64,000 nt of DNA from Sphingomonas sp. Its GTDB lineage: Bacteria; Pseudomonadota; Alphaproteobacteria; Sphingomonadales; Sphingomonadaceae. Position numbers and translations under genes: made by a program. The notes below the pieces were generated by a model, which saw only the letters and a list, made by a program, of their open reading frames with translations, was not told where the DNA came from and did no database searches. Every line of letters starts with the position of its first letter. The first letter of the stretch is position 1. Shown here one piece after another: positions 8,195 to 19,026 of this stretch. The stretch lies in contig JAFOMG010000011.1 of assembly GCA_017418975.1 (NCBI GenBank), forward strand, positions 186,001 through 250,000, in the 5' to 3' direction.

Positions 8195-9669
8195 AGCGGG
8201 CCGTCGTGGTCGGCGCCGGGATCGGCGGCCTGGCGCTCGCGATCCGGCTGCAGGCGGCGGGCGTCGACACGGTGGTGCTGGAGGCGCGCGACAAGCCGGG
8301 CGGGCGCGCCTATTTCTGGGAGAAGGACGGCTTCACCTTCGACGCCGGCCCCACGGTGATCACCGCGCCCGAGGCACTGCGCGAACTCTGGCAGCTTTCC
8401 GGGCACGACATGGCCGCCGATGTGAAGCTGAAGCCGGTCACGCCCTTCTATCGCCTCTCCTGGCCCGACGGGACGCGCTTCGACTATTCCAACGACGATC
8501 ACCAGCTCGCCGCCGAGATCGCGCGGTTCGAGCCGCAGGATGTCGCCGGCTATGGCCGCTTCCTCGAATATGCCGCCGGCGTGTACGAGGAAGGCTATGT
8601 GAAGCTTGGCCATGTCGCGTTCCAGGACGTGATGTCGATGGTCCGCGCCGCGCCGGCGCTCGCCAAATATGGCGCCTGGCGCTCGGTCTACGCCAAGGTG
8701 GCGAGCTTCATCCGCAACGAGAAGCTGCGCCAGGCCTTTTCCTTCCACACGCTGCTGGTGGGCGGAAACCCGATGACCGCGAGCGCGATCTATGCGCTGA
8801 TCCACCAGCTCGAGCGCCAGAGCGGGGTCTGGTGGGCCGAGGGCGGCACCAACCGGCTGGTCGCCGGGATGGTCCGCCATTTCGAGCGGCTGGGCGGCAC
8901 GCTGCGGCTCGGCGATCCGGTGACCGGCATCGACACGCTGGGCGATCTCGTCACCGGCGTGCGCACGGCGGGCGGCCTGGAGCTGCAGGTCGATGCGCTC
9001 GCCTGCAACGCGGACGTGGTCCATGGCTATCGCGACCTGCTGAAGGGCTCGCGCTCCAGCCAGCGCGCGGCGCAGGCGCTGGTGCGCAAGCGCTTCTCGC
9101 CGTCGCTGTTCCTCGTCCATTTCGGCGTGCGCGGGACCTTTCCCGAGATCGCGCATCATTCGGTGCTGTTCGGGCCGCGCTATCAGGGCCTGCTCGCCGA
9201 CATCTTCGATCACGGCGTGCTGAGCGAGGATTTCTCGCTCTATCTCCACCATCCGAGCGCCAGCGATCCGACGATGGCGCCTGCCGGGCATTCGACCTTC
9301 TACGCGCTCTGCCCGGTGCCGCATCTCGGCAAGTTCCCGGCGGACTGGAGCGAGGTCGCCCCGATCCTGGAGGAGCGTATCCTCGCCGAAATCCAGCGCC
9401 GGCTGATTCCGGACCTCGGGAATCGTATCCTAACCAAATTCAGCTACGCGCCGCCCGATTTTCGCGACGATCTCGGCGCGCATCTGGGCTCGGCCTTCAG
9501 CCTCGAGCCGATCCTCACCCAGAGCGCCTGGTTCCGCACCCACAATCGCGACGATGCGATCCACAACCTGTTCTTCGTCGGTGCCGGCACCCATCCCGGG
9601 GCCGGCATTCCCGGCGTGGTCGGCAGCGCGAAGGCGACCGCCGCGCTGATGCTCGGCGACGGCAAGTGA
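8191..9669 (+). CDS. crtI: Phytoene desaturase CrtI
   Basis: 492 residues, normal CrtI length. The N-terminal FAD-binding motif is VVVGAGIGGLALAIRLQAAG with EARDKPGGRAYFWEKDGFTFDAGPTVI. The C-terminal bacterial-type phytoene desaturase signature includes NLFFVGAGTHPGAGIPGVVGSAKATA. It desaturates phytoene in four steps to lycopene. The GTG at 8191 overlaps the crtY stop and gives the expected N-terminus (VKRAVVVGAG). An open frame extends far upstream inside crtY but has no biological support. Confidence 0.95.
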   Translation: MKRAVVVGAGIGGLALAIRLQAAGVDTVVLEARDKPGGRAYFWEKDGFTFDAGPTVITAPEALRELWQLSGHDMAADVKLKPVTPFYRLSWPDGTRFDYSNDDHQLAAEIARFEPQDVAGYGRFLEYAAGVYEEGYVKLGHVAFQDVMSMVRAAPALAKYGAWRSVYAKVASFIRNEKLRQAFSFHTLLVGGNPMTASAIYALIHQLERQSGVWWAEGGTNRLVAGMVRHFERLGGTLRLGDPVTGIDTLGDLVTGVRTAGGLELQVDALACNADVVHGYRDLLKGSRSSQRAAQALVRKRFSPSLFLVHFGVRGTFPEIAHHSVLFGPRYQGLLADIFDHGVLSEDFSLYLHHPSASDPTMAPAGHSTFYALCPVPHLGKFPADWSEVAPILEERILAEIQRRLIPDLGNRILTKFSYAPPDFRDDLGAHLGSAFSLEPILTQSAWFRTHNRDDAIHNLFFVGAGTHPGAGIPGVVGSAKATAALMLGDGK

Positions 9670-9733
9670 GCGGCTTGCCCCCGCGCGCATTCTGGTCGAA
9701 GGCGGGGCGAATCATGGCTATCGGGAAGATCAG

Positions 9734-10315
9734 ATGAAGCGCGTCGCAGTCTATTGCGGTTCGGCCAGCCCGGCCGATCCCGTCTATATCGAGGCCGCGC
9801 GCCATGTCGGCCGCACGCTGGCGCAGCGCGATATCGGCATCGTCTATGGCGGCGGCCGGCTCGGCCTGATGGGTGCGGTCGCCGATGCGGCGCTGGAGGC
9901 CGGCGGCGAAGTGATCGGGGTGATCCCCGAGCTGCTGGTCAATGCCGAAGTCGCGCATCGCGGCTGCACCGAGCTCCACGTCGTCGCCACCATGCACGAG
10001 CGCAAGGCGCGCTTCACCGACATCGCCGATGGCTTCATCAACCTGCCGGGCGGCACGGGCACGATGGACGAGCTGTGGGAAGCGCTCAGCTGGGCCCAGC
10101 TCGGCTATCACACCGATCCGGTCGGCCTGCTCAACATCGCCGGCTATTATGACAAGCTGGTCGAGTTCTGGCAGCATATGGGCAAGGTCGGCTTTGTCCG
10201 CCCGCAGCATCAGAACATGCTGATCGTCGACGGCACGCTCGAGGGGCTGCTCGACAAGATGATCGCGGCCAAGCCGGTCGAGACGATCGTCCAGATGCGG
10301 CGCGGCGATCTGTGA
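9734..10315 (+). CDS. LOG-family protein (TIGR00730), nucleotide phosphoribohydrolase
   Basis: 193 residues. The Rossmann-like N-terminus (VYCGSASPADPVYIEAARHVGR, then GIVYGGGRLGLMG) and the catalytic PGGTGTMDELWEALSWAQLGYH define the LOG family, whose characterised members release free base from cytokinin riboside 5'-monophosphates or other nucleotides. It lies between crtI (64 bases upstream) and crtB (GTGA overlap), so it is probably co-expressed with the carotenoid genes. A link to pigment synthesis is not known to me. 'Lysine decarboxylase' is an older mis-annotation for this family. Confidence 0.9.
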   Translation: MKRVAVYCGSASPADPVYIEAARHVGRTLAQRDIGIVYGGGRLGLMGAVADAALEAGGEVIGVIPELLVNAEVAHRGCTELHVVATMHERKARFTDIADGFINLPGGTGTMDELWEALSWAQLGYHTDPVGLLNIAGYYDKLVEFWQHMGKVGFVRPQHQNMLIVDGTLEGLLDKMIAAKPVETIVQMRRGDL

Positions 10316-11256
10316 GTTCCCCGCTTCCTGGGCGTGCCGCGATCGTCGCGACCGCGCAGGAAGCGATCGCGCGGGGCTCGCGGAGCTTCGCCGCCGCCAG
10401 CCGGCTGTTCGAGCGCGAGACGCGCGAGCGGGCCTGGCTGCTCTATGCCTGGTGCCGCGCCTGTGACGACCTTGCCGACGGACAGGACCATGGCGGCGAG
10501 GCGCGGGCGGCGGATGCCGCAGCCGGGCTGGCGCGCATCCGGCTGCTCACCGAGGCGGCGCTCGCCGGGGAGCGGGTGGGCGATCCCGCCTTCGATGCGT
10601 TGCGCATCGTCGCTGCCGAGGCGAAGCTGCCGCACCGCTTTGTCCGGGACGTGGTCGAGGGCTTCGCGCTCGATGCGGCGGCGTGGGTGCCGCGCCATGA
10701 GGACGACCTGTATCGCTATGCCTATCACGTCGCCGGCGCGGTCGGCTGCCTGATGGCGGTGATCATGGGCGTCCCGCCCGAGGACGAGGCGACGCTCGAC
10801 CGGGCCTGCGACCTCGGCATCGCCTTCCAGCTCGCCAATATCGCCCGCGACGTCGAGGCGGACGACCGGATGGGCCGTTGCTACCTGCCGCAGGACTGGC
10901 TGGCCGAGATGGATATCCCGCCCGGCCAGCACATGAAGCCGCCCTTTCGCCAGCGTCTCGCGGTGCTCGCCGGCCGGCTCACCGGCCGGGCCGCCGACTA
11001 TGCCGCGAGCGCGCGGGGCGGCACGCCGGCGCTGGGCTTTCGTTCGGCCTGGGCAGTGCTCGCCGCCGCCGGCATCTATGGCGATATCGCAAGAAAGGTC
11101 GCCGAGCGCGGCGAGCATGCCTGGGATCGCCGCGTCGCCACTTCCGGCTTCGAGAAGATCGGCTGGATCGCCCGTGCCGGGTGGCAGGGGCTTCGTCGCC
11201 GGGATCTCTATTCCGCGGCGCCGCGCGATCCCGCGCTCTGGACGCGCCCGCGCTAA
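10312..11256 (+). CDS. crtB: Phytoene synthase CrtB
   Basis: 314 residues. It is a trans-isoprenyl diphosphate synthase (head-to-head) family member with both aspartate-rich motifs: WCRACDDLADG near residue 48 and NIARDVEADDRMGRCYLP in the middle. The N-terminal GSRSFAAASRLF is the usual phytoene/squalene synthase opening. It condenses two geranylgeranyl diphosphates to phytoene. The start is GTG, overlapping the stop of the LOG-family gene. No crtE or crtZ is present in the window. Confidence 0.93.
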   Translation: MSSPLPGRAAIVATAQEAIARGSRSFAAASRLFERETRERAWLLYAWCRACDDLADGQDHGGEARAADAAAGLARIRLLTEAALAGERVGDPAFDALRIVAAEAKLPHRFVRDVVEGFALDAAAWVPRHEDDLYRYAYHVAGAVGCLMAVIMGVPPEDEATLDRACDLGIAFQLANIARDVEADDRMGRCYLPQDWLAEMDIPPGQHMKPPFRQRLAVLAGRLTGRAADYAASARGGTPALGFRSAWAVLAAAGIYGDIARKVAERGEHAWDRRVATSGFEKIGWIARAGWQGLRRRDLYSAAPRDPALWTRPR

Positions 11257-11382
11257 GCCGGGGCACGGGGCGCCGGCGAGCCTCGTCATCCGCCTCCAAG
11301 GGCCCGGTCCATCGCGCGTCCCTTTCCGGAGCCGATAGCCAAATGTTGCATCCCGGTGCCGAGCGCCCCAGATCTGGCGGCG

Positions 11383-13209
<1,827 letters not shown>

Positions 13210-13217
13210 GAGGGGCG

Positions 13218-14135
13218 ATGATTGGGTTCCTGGTTGCGCTGGCGGTGGTGTTCGCCGCGCTCGTCCTGTGGTCGGGCTATGTCTCGCGCGGTGTCGAGCG
13301 CTGGGTGCCGATGGACGGCAGGCAGGTCGAGGTGCCGGGCGTGCGGATCCATTATGTGGAGACCGGGCCGGCCGACGCGCCCGCCATCGTGATGATCCAT
13401 GGCATATTGAGCCAGCTGCGCGTCTTCACCTATGCGCTGGCCGGCCGGCTGGCGACGGACCGCCGGGTGATCGTGATGGACCGTCCCGGCTGGGGCTATT
13501 CCACGCTCACCGGGCCGCGGCTCGACATTCCCGGCCAGGCCGATGCCGTCGCCGCCGCGATCCGGGCGCTGGGGCTGGAGAAGCCGCTGCTCGTCGGCCA
13601 TTCGATGGGCGGGGCGGTTAGCCTGGCGCTGGCGCTGCGGCATCCGGGCGCGGTACGGGGCCTCGGGCTGATCGCGCCCTATACCCAGCCGATCGACGAG
13701 CCGCCCGCGCCGCTCGCGGGGCTGCGGGTGCCGGGCCCGCTTCGCCCGCTGATCGCCTGGACGATCGCGGTGCCGCTCGCGATGCGCACCGGCAAGGCGA
13801 AGACGGCGGCGGTCTTCGCGCCCGATCCGGTGCCCGAGGATTTCGCGATCCGGGCCGGCGGCGCGCTCGCCATCCGGCCCGCGAGTTTCCAGATGGGCTG
13901 CTACGAGATCGAGATGGGGCCCGCCGCGATGAAGGCCCAGGCGTCGCGCTATGGCGAGATCGCCGTGCCGGTTTCGATCCTCTACGGCCGGGAGGACGCG
14001 CTGCTCGATCCCGAGCTGCACGGGCGCAAGACCGCTGCGGACGTGCCGAACGGCCAGGTCGAGATCATCGAAGGCGGCCATATGCTGCCGGTCACGCATG
14101 TCGACGCCACCGAGGCCTGGCTGCGCGGGCTCTGA
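13218..14135 (+). CDS. Alpha/beta hydrolase, membrane-anchored
   Basis: 305 residues. It starts with a hydrophobic anchor (MIGFLVALAVVFAALVLWSGYV), then the fold: IHYVETGPADAPAIVMIHGILS (oxyanion strand), nucleophile elbow LVGHSMGGAVS, acid in YGREDALLDPEL, and catalytic His in EGGHMLP. It is a complete Ser-Asp-His triad enzyme, most likely an esterase or lipase-like hydrolase; the substrate is unknown. GGAGGGG sits 5 bases before the ATG. It follows the ABC exporter closely and is probably co-transcribed. Confidence 0.87.
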   Translation: MIGFLVALAVVFAALVLWSGYVSRGVERWVPMDGRQVEVPGVRIHYVETGPADAPAIVMIHGILSQLRVFTYALAGRLATDRRVIVMDRPGWGYSTLTGPRLDIPGQADAVAAAIRALGLEKPLLVGHSMGGAVSLALALRHPGAVRGLGLIAPYTQPIDEPPAPLAGLRVPGPLRPLIAWTIAVPLAMRTGKAKTAAVFAPDPVPEDFAIRAGGALAIRPASFQMGCYEIEMGPAAMKAQASRYGEIAVPVSILYGREDALLDPELHGRKTAADVPNGQVEIIEGGHMLPVTHVDATEAWLRGL

Positions 14136-14143
14136 TACCGGTC

Positions 14144-15604
14144 CTAGCCGCCGATCTCCGCGGGCTGGGTGGTCCAGCCGAGCCGCGGGATCGTGATCGA
14201 GCGCTTGCCCGAAAGGTCGGTGCGCGTCACGAACAGCTCGCGGCTCTCGATATACTGGAGGAGCCGGCGCACGCGGCCGAGCGAGCTGGTGCCATAGGTG
14301 GCGGCGATCTCGGTGTCGCTCGGGCAGGGCGCGCCTTCGCGCGCCGCGCGGGCGACGAGCAGGAACGGGCCGAGCATGTCGTCGGGCAGCGCGCGCGCCG
14401 CATCGAGCGCCTGGGCCCATTCCGCGTCCGGATCGCCATGGATGCCGGCACGCGCGGCCGAGAGCCGGCGGACGAAGGCGGAGAGGTCGAGCGGGGCCCG
14501 GGCCAGGCCGACCATCCGGCAGCGCACCAGGAAATCCTGGTAGAGCACCGAGGGCGAGCGATAGGCGCTCTCGGCATCGGCGACGATGTCGCGCAGCACG
14601 TCGGCGATCTTGGCGGCGGCTTCCTCCGGATCGACCTCGGGGATTTCCTCGCGCACCGGCGTCGAGCGTGCGAGCGCCTCGAGCAGCCGGTCCGAGGCGA
14701 GCTGCGGCGCCTGTGCCGGCGCCGGCGGGGCGGGGGGCGTCCATTCGGGCTCGGCCGGGGCGAGGAGCAGGTCCTTCAGTTCCGCCGAGGGCGCCTCGGG
14801 CAGTGGAGTCAGCTTGGGGCTGCCGCTGCGCGCGCTGGTCTCCACCGCGCCGATCTGCACCGAGATGGGCCGGCGCGACACGGCGGGACCGAGCGCCAGG
14901 AAATGGCCGCGCGCGAGATCGCGGATCGCCTCGGCCTGGCGGCGTTCCATGCCGAGCAGGTCGGCGGCGCGCGCCATGTCGATGTCGAGAAAGGTGCGGC
15001 CCATCAGGAAGTTCGAGGCTTCGGCCGCCACGTTCTTGGCCAGCTTGGCGAGGCGCTGGGTGGCGATCACGCCCGCCAGGCCGCGCTTGCGCCCGCGGCA
15101 CATCAGGTTGGTCATCGCCGAGAGCGAGGCGCGGCGGACGTCCTCCGCCACCTCGCCGCCGCCCGAAGGCGCGAACAGCTGGGCTTCGTCGACCACCACC
15201 AGCGCCGGATACCAATGGTCGCGCGGCGCGTCGAACATCGCGTTGAGGAAGGCGGCGGCGCATTTCATCTGCCCCTCGGCCTCCAGCCCTTCCAGGCTGA
15301 GCACCACCGACGCGCGATGCTCGCGAATCCGGGTGGCGAAGCGGGCGATCTCGCGTTCCGAATAATCGGCGGCCTCGATGGCGATATGGCCATATTTGTC
15401 GCCGAGCGTGACGAAGTCGCCCTCGGGATCGATCACCACCTGCTGGACATGGCCGGCGCTCCGCTCGAGCAGCCGGCGCAGCAGATGCGACTTGCCGGAC
15501 CCCGAATTGCCCTGGACGAGCAATCGCGTCGCCAGCAGCTCTTCGAGATCCATGGCGACGGCATCGCCCTTGCCGTCCACCCCCATGTCCACGCGCACCG
15601 TCAT
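14144..15604 (-). CDS. HerA/DUF87-like ATP-binding protein
   Basis: 486 residues. Walker A VQGNSGSGKSHLLRRLLE lies near residue 30, Walker B ALVVVDEAQLF near residue 135, and an arginine-rich RGRKRGLAGVIATQRLAKL segment matches the HerA/FtsK-type DUF87 ATPases. After about residue 270 comes a proline-rich linker, a helical region, and a C-terminal winged-helix-like segment (YGTSSLGRVRRLLQYIESRELFVTRT). The family includes DNA-pumping motors, but no NurA nuclease is nearby, so the role is unclear. The start at 15604 (MTVRVDMG) is preferred; a longer frame would overlap the divergent gene. Confidence 0.78.
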   Translation of the reverse strand: MTVRVDMGVDGKGDAVAMDLEELLATRLLVQGNSGSGKSHLLRRLLERSAGHVQQVVIDPEGDFVTLGDKYGHIAIEAADYSEREIARFATRIREHRASVVLSLEGLEAEGQMKCAAAFLNAMFDAPRDHWYPALVVVDEAQLFAPSGGGEVAEDVRRASLSAMTNLMCRGRKRGLAGVIATQRLAKLAKNVAAEASNFLMGRTFLDIDMARAADLLGMERRQAEAIRDLARGHFLALGPAVSRRPISVQIGAVETSARSGSPKLTPLPEAPSAELKDLLLAPAEPEWTPPAPPAPAQAPQLASDRLLEALARSTPVREEIPEVDPEEAAAKIADVLRDIVADAESAYRSPSVLYQDFLVRCRMVGLARAPLDLSAFVRRLSAARAGIHGDPDAEWAQALDAARALPDDMLGPFLLVARAAREGAPCPSDTEIAATYGTSSLGRVRRLLQYIESRELFVTRTDLSGKRSITIPRLGWTTQPAEIGG

Positions 15605-15771
15605 CGCCAGACGCTTTGGCCGATGGCGATGGCGGGGGGAAGCGCATTCCGGCGAAAATCTGTGGGCGGTACGCTTGCGAAACGCCCCGCCCGGCCGGCG
15701 GCGGGGCGCGAACCCCCTTGCGGGATCCCGGCGCGGCGCGGATAGTCGCTGGAGAAACAGGGGGGATCGGC

Positions 15772-16302
15772 ATGCGGGCATGGGTTTTGGCGGCCGTCGG
15801 CGCCGCGCTGCTCGTCCCGGCCGGCGCGCGGGCGCAGGCGGTGAGGATCGCGCCCGGCGAGGAAGCCGCCTTCTCCTTCGATGGGCGGACGGCCGGCGAA
15901 GTGCGGCGAGCCGCCGCCACGCCCACGCCGTTCGAGGCCGCGGTCGGCCGCGAATATTCGGGCATGACGCCGCCCGAGGCCCCCGTGCCCGAGGCGGCGC
16001 CGCTGCCGAACGAGAACAACCTGCCGCCCCTGCCGACCCCCGATCCGGGGAAGCTGCGCTTCCGCTTCCTGCTGGTGCCGGGCTCCAGCCATTCGCTGCT
16101 GATCGTCCACAACGGCTATCCCAAAGCGTTTGTCTATCGCGCACGGATCTGGGCGGATGGTGGCAATCGGCCGACCGATGTCTGCCTGGTGATGCCCGGC
16201 AGGCCCGGCGTCGAGTATTGGCCCTATGCGATCAGCGCGATCGAGGTCAGCGCCTTCGAACTGGTCGATTGGAAGCCCGAGGACGGCGTTCCCTGCAAAT
16301 AG
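15772..16302 (+). CDS. Secreted protein of unknown function
   Basis: 176 residues. A clear Sec signal peptide (MRAWVLAAVGAALLVPAGARAQA, cleavage after ARA) is followed by a proline-rich middle (GMTPPEAPVPEAAPLP) and a compact C-terminal region with FRFLLVPGSSHSLLIVHNGY and two Cys residues (DVCLVMPG and GVPCK) that could form a disulfide. I do not recognise the family. Its stop is 38 bases before recQ, and it may share that transcript. Confidence 0.65.
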   Translation: MRAWVLAAVGAALLVPAGARAQAVRIAPGEEAAFSFDGRTAGEVRRAAATPTPFEAAVGREYSGMTPPEAPVPEAAPLPNENNLPPLPTPDPGKLRFRFLLVPGSSHSLLIVHNGYPKAFVYRARIWADGGNRPTDVCLVMPGRPGVEYWPYAISAIEVSAFELVDWKPEDGVPCK

Positions 16303-16340
16303 CCTCGACTTCGCCGGCCGTCCCCCGCTAACCGGGCGCG

Positions 16341-18110
16341 ATGGCTCCCGCGATCGAAACCCTCCGCCGCGTCTTCGGCTTCGACAGTTTTCGCGGCGTC
16401 CAGGCGAAAGTGGTGGAACGCGTCCTGGCCGGCCGGCGCACCCTGGCGGTCATGCCCACCGGGGCGGGCAAGTCGCTCACCTATCAGCTGCCCGCCGTGA
16501 TGCTCGAGGGCACCTGCGTCGTCGTCTCGCCGCTGATCGCGCTGATGCACGACCAGCTGCGCGCCGCCGAGGCGGTCGGCATCCGCGCCGCGACGCTGAC
16601 GTCGGTGGACGAGAATCGCGCCGAGACGATCGAGCGCTTCCGCTCCGGCCAGCTCGACCTGCTCTATGTCGCGCCCGAGCGCGCCTCGGGCGAAGGCTTC
16701 CGCAACCTGCTGGCGAGCGCGAAGCTGTCGCTGTTCGCGATCGACGAGGCGCATTGCGTCTCCGAATGGGGGCATGATTTCCGCCCGGACTATCGCCTGC
16801 TCCGCCCGCTGCTCGATCGCTTCCCCGACGTGCCGCGCCTCGCGCTCACCGCCACGGCGGACGCGCATACCCGCGCCGACATCCTCGAGCAGCTCGGGCT
16901 GCCGCAGGAGGGGCTGATCGTCGCCGGCTTCGACCGGCCCAATATCCGCTACGCGATCACCCCGCGCGAGAACACGACGCGCCAGGTGATCGACCTGATC
17001 GCCGAGACGCCCGGCCCCGGCATCGTCTATGCCCAGACCCGCGCGGGCGTGGAGAAGCTGGCCGAGAAGCTTGCGGCGGAGACCGGCCGGCCCGTGCTGC
17101 CCTATCATGCCGGACTCGATCCCGCGGTCCGCCGCCGCAACCAGGCGGCGTTCGTCGCCTCGGAGGAGATGGTGATCGTCGCCACCGTCGCCTTCGGCAT
17201 GGGGATCGACAAGCCGGACGTGCGCTTCGTCGCCCATGCCGGCCTGCCCAAGTCGATCGAGGCCTATTATCAGGAGACGGGCCGCGCGGGGCGCGACGGC
17301 GATCCGGCGGTGGCGCATCTCTTCTGGGGCGCCGATGATTTCGCCCGCGCCCGCCAGCGGATCGGCGAAGTCGAGCCCCAGCGCCAGCCCGGCGAGCGCG
17401 CCCGGCTGACGGCGCTCGGCGCGCTGGTCGAGACCGCGACCTGCCGGCGCCGCATCCTGCTGCGCCATTTCGGCGAGGAGCCGGCGGAGCAGTGCGGCAA
17501 TTGCGACAATTGCCTGAGCCCGCCCGCCGCGATCGACGCCACGGTGACGGCGCAGAAATTCCTCTCGGCGGTGTTCCGCACCGGGATGCTGTTCGGCACC
17601 GGCTATATCGAGAGCATCCTGCTGGGCCAGTCGAGCGAGCGCAGCCTGACGAACGGGCACGAGAACCTCTCCGTCTTCGGCATCGTCGACGGCGAGGAGG
17701 CGGCGCTGATAAAGCCGGTCGCCCGCGCGCTGCTGCTGCGTGACGCGCTGCGCGCCAACGAGCATGGCGGGCTGGAATTCGGGCCCGAGGCGCGTTCGAT
17801 CCTCAAGGGCGGCGCCACGGTGGCGCTGGTGCTGCCGCCCAAGCGCGAGCGCCGGCGGCGCGGCGGCAAGGCGGGGGCGCCCAATCCCGTCGGCGATCCG
17901 CTGTTCGAGGCGCTGCGCGCCAAGCGCCGCGAGATCGCCCAGGAGACCGGCCTGCCGCCCTATGTGATCTTCCATGATTCGGTGCTGCGCGACATGGCCC
18001 TGCTCCGGCCCGCGAGCATCGCCGCGATGGGCAACATCTCGGGCGTTGGCGCGCGCAAGCTCGACGCTTATGGTGACGCCTTCCTGCAAGTGATCCGCGA
18101 GGCCGCATGA
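16341..18110 (+). CDS. recQ: ATP-dependent DNA helicase RecQ
   Basis: 589 residues with complete RecQ architecture: helicase motif I PTGAGKS (Lys44), motif II DEAH (Asp135) with ISEWGHDFR-like CVSEWGHDFRPDYR, motif VI QETGRAGRDG. A zinc-binding domain follows (CRRRILLRHFGE, then CGNCDNC), then a winged helix, and a C-terminal HRDC domain (FEALRAKRREIAQETGLPPYVIF, then GVGARKLDAYGDAFL). It is a 3'-5' helicase in recombination repair. Its stop overlaps the start of the downstream lipoprotein gene (ATGA). Confidence 0.95.
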   Translation: MAPAIETLRRVFGFDSFRGVQAKVVERVLAGRRTLAVMPTGAGKSLTYQLPAVMLEGTCVVVSPLIALMHDQLRAAEAVGIRAATLTSVDENRAETIERFRSGQLDLLYVAPERASGEGFRNLLASAKLSLFAIDEAHCVSEWGHDFRPDYRLLRPLLDRFPDVPRLALTATADAHTRADILEQLGLPQEGLIVAGFDRPNIRYAITPRENTTRQVIDLIAETPGPGIVYAQTRAGVEKLAEKLAAETGRPVLPYHAGLDPAVRRRNQAAFVASEEMVIVATVAFGMGIDKPDVRFVAHAGLPKSIEAYYQETGRAGRDGDPAVAHLFWGADDFARARQRIGEVEPQRQPGERARLTALGALVETATCRRRILLRHFGEEPAEQCGNCDNCLSPPAAIDATVTAQKFLSAVFRTGMLFGTGYIESILLGQSSERSLTNGHENLSVFGIVDGEEAALIKPVARALLLRDALRANEHGGLEFGPEARSILKGGATVALVLPPKRERRRRGGKAGAPNPVGDPLFEALRAKRREIAQETGLPPYVIFHDSVLRDMALLRPASIAAMGNISGVGARKLDAYGDAFLQVIREAA

Positions 18111-18595
18111 AGACGATCCTGCTCGCCGCCCTCGTCCTGCTCGCCGCCTGCGCGCCGCAGCGCGCGCGGGTCCCGACCATGCCCGTGCCCTCGACCATCG
18201 CGATGGACCGCAACAGCTGGGGCCATCTGGTCTCGCGCTGGACGATCGACGGGGCGGGCAAGGGCAGCTACACCATGGCCGAGCCCGATACCTACAAGCC
18301 CGAGCGGCTGGTGACGCGGCGTTTCTCCGCCGGAAGCGCCGGCTTCGCCGAGATCCGCAAGCTGCTCGCCCTGGGCGAGGCGCAGGCGGAGAGCGAGCTC
18401 GACTGCGGCGATCGCATCACCGACCAATATTACGGAACGGTCCGCTGGGACGATGCGAGCCTGACCTATGACATGGGCTGCCAGGCCCCCGCCACCGAGG
18501 AAGTGCTCAAGGGCATCACCGCGGCCGAGCGCCGGATCGCCGCCTGGGCCGCCAACCAGCCGATCACGGAAACCCAGAAGGTGGAGAAGCAATGA
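18107..18595 (+). CDS. Putative lipoprotein
   Basis: 162 residues. MKTILLAALVLLAACAPQ has a lipobox (LAAC) with the lipidated Cys near residue 15, so export and lipid anchoring are likely. The mature part contains GHLVSRWTIDGAGKGSYT and two Cys (ELDCGDRIT and DMGCQAP). No family is recognised. It is locked into a chain of overlapping genes: ATGA with recQ upstream and ATGA with the DUF442 gene downstream. Confidence 0.72.
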   Translation: MKTILLAALVLLAACAPQRARVPTMPVPSTIAMDRNSWGHLVSRWTIDGAGKGSYTMAEPDTYKPERLVTRRFSAGSAGFAEIRKLLALGEAQAESELDCGDRITDQYYGTVRWDDASLTYDMGCQAPATEEVLKGITAAERRIAAWAANQPITETQKVEKQ

Positions 18596-19026
18596 CCAGC
18601 CCGCGCCGCGTCGATGACAATATCTCTGTTGCTCCCCAGATCGCGGCCGAGGACATTGCCTTCCTTGCCGAACAGGGCTTCACCTATGTGATCAACAACC
18701 GCCCCGACGAGGAGGAGAGCGGCCAGCCCGAGGGCGAGGCGATCCGCGCCGCGGCGGAGGCGGCCGGGCTCGGCTATGCCGCGATTCCCGTCACCCATGC
18801 CGGCTTCTCCTCCGCCCAGGTCGAGGCGATGGCGGCGGCCTTGGCGGAGGCTTCGGGGCCGGTGCTCGCCTATTGCCGCTCGGGCACCCGCTCGTGCAAC
18901 CTCTGGGCGCTGGCCGAGGCGGCGCGCGGCGGCGATCCGGCGGAGATCACCGCCAAGGCCGCCCAGGCCGGCTACGACCTGTCGGGCATCCGTCCGCTGC
19001 TGGACCAGCTTTCCGGCCGGGCGTGA
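18592..19026 (+). CDS. TIGR01244/DUF442 phosphatase-like protein
   Basis: 144 residues. The fold is that of the dual-specificity phosphatase-like DUF442 family: VINNRPDEEESGQPEGEAIRAAAE, then the active-site loop AYCRSGTRSCNLWALA with nucleophile Cys and Arg (CxxGxR). These are often called sulfur transferase or beta-lactamase-hydrolase-like domains and act with persulfide dioxygenases in sulfide detoxification. No such partner is adjacent. It overlaps both neighbours (ATGA upstream, GTGA downstream). Confidence 0.85.
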   Translation: MTSPRRVDDNISVAPQIAAEDIAFLAEQGFTYVINNRPDEEESGQPEGEAIRAAAEAAGLGYAAIPVTHAGFSSAQVEAMAAALAEASGPVLAYCRSGTRSCNLWALAEAARGGDPAEITAKAAQAGYDLSGIRPLLDQLSGRA

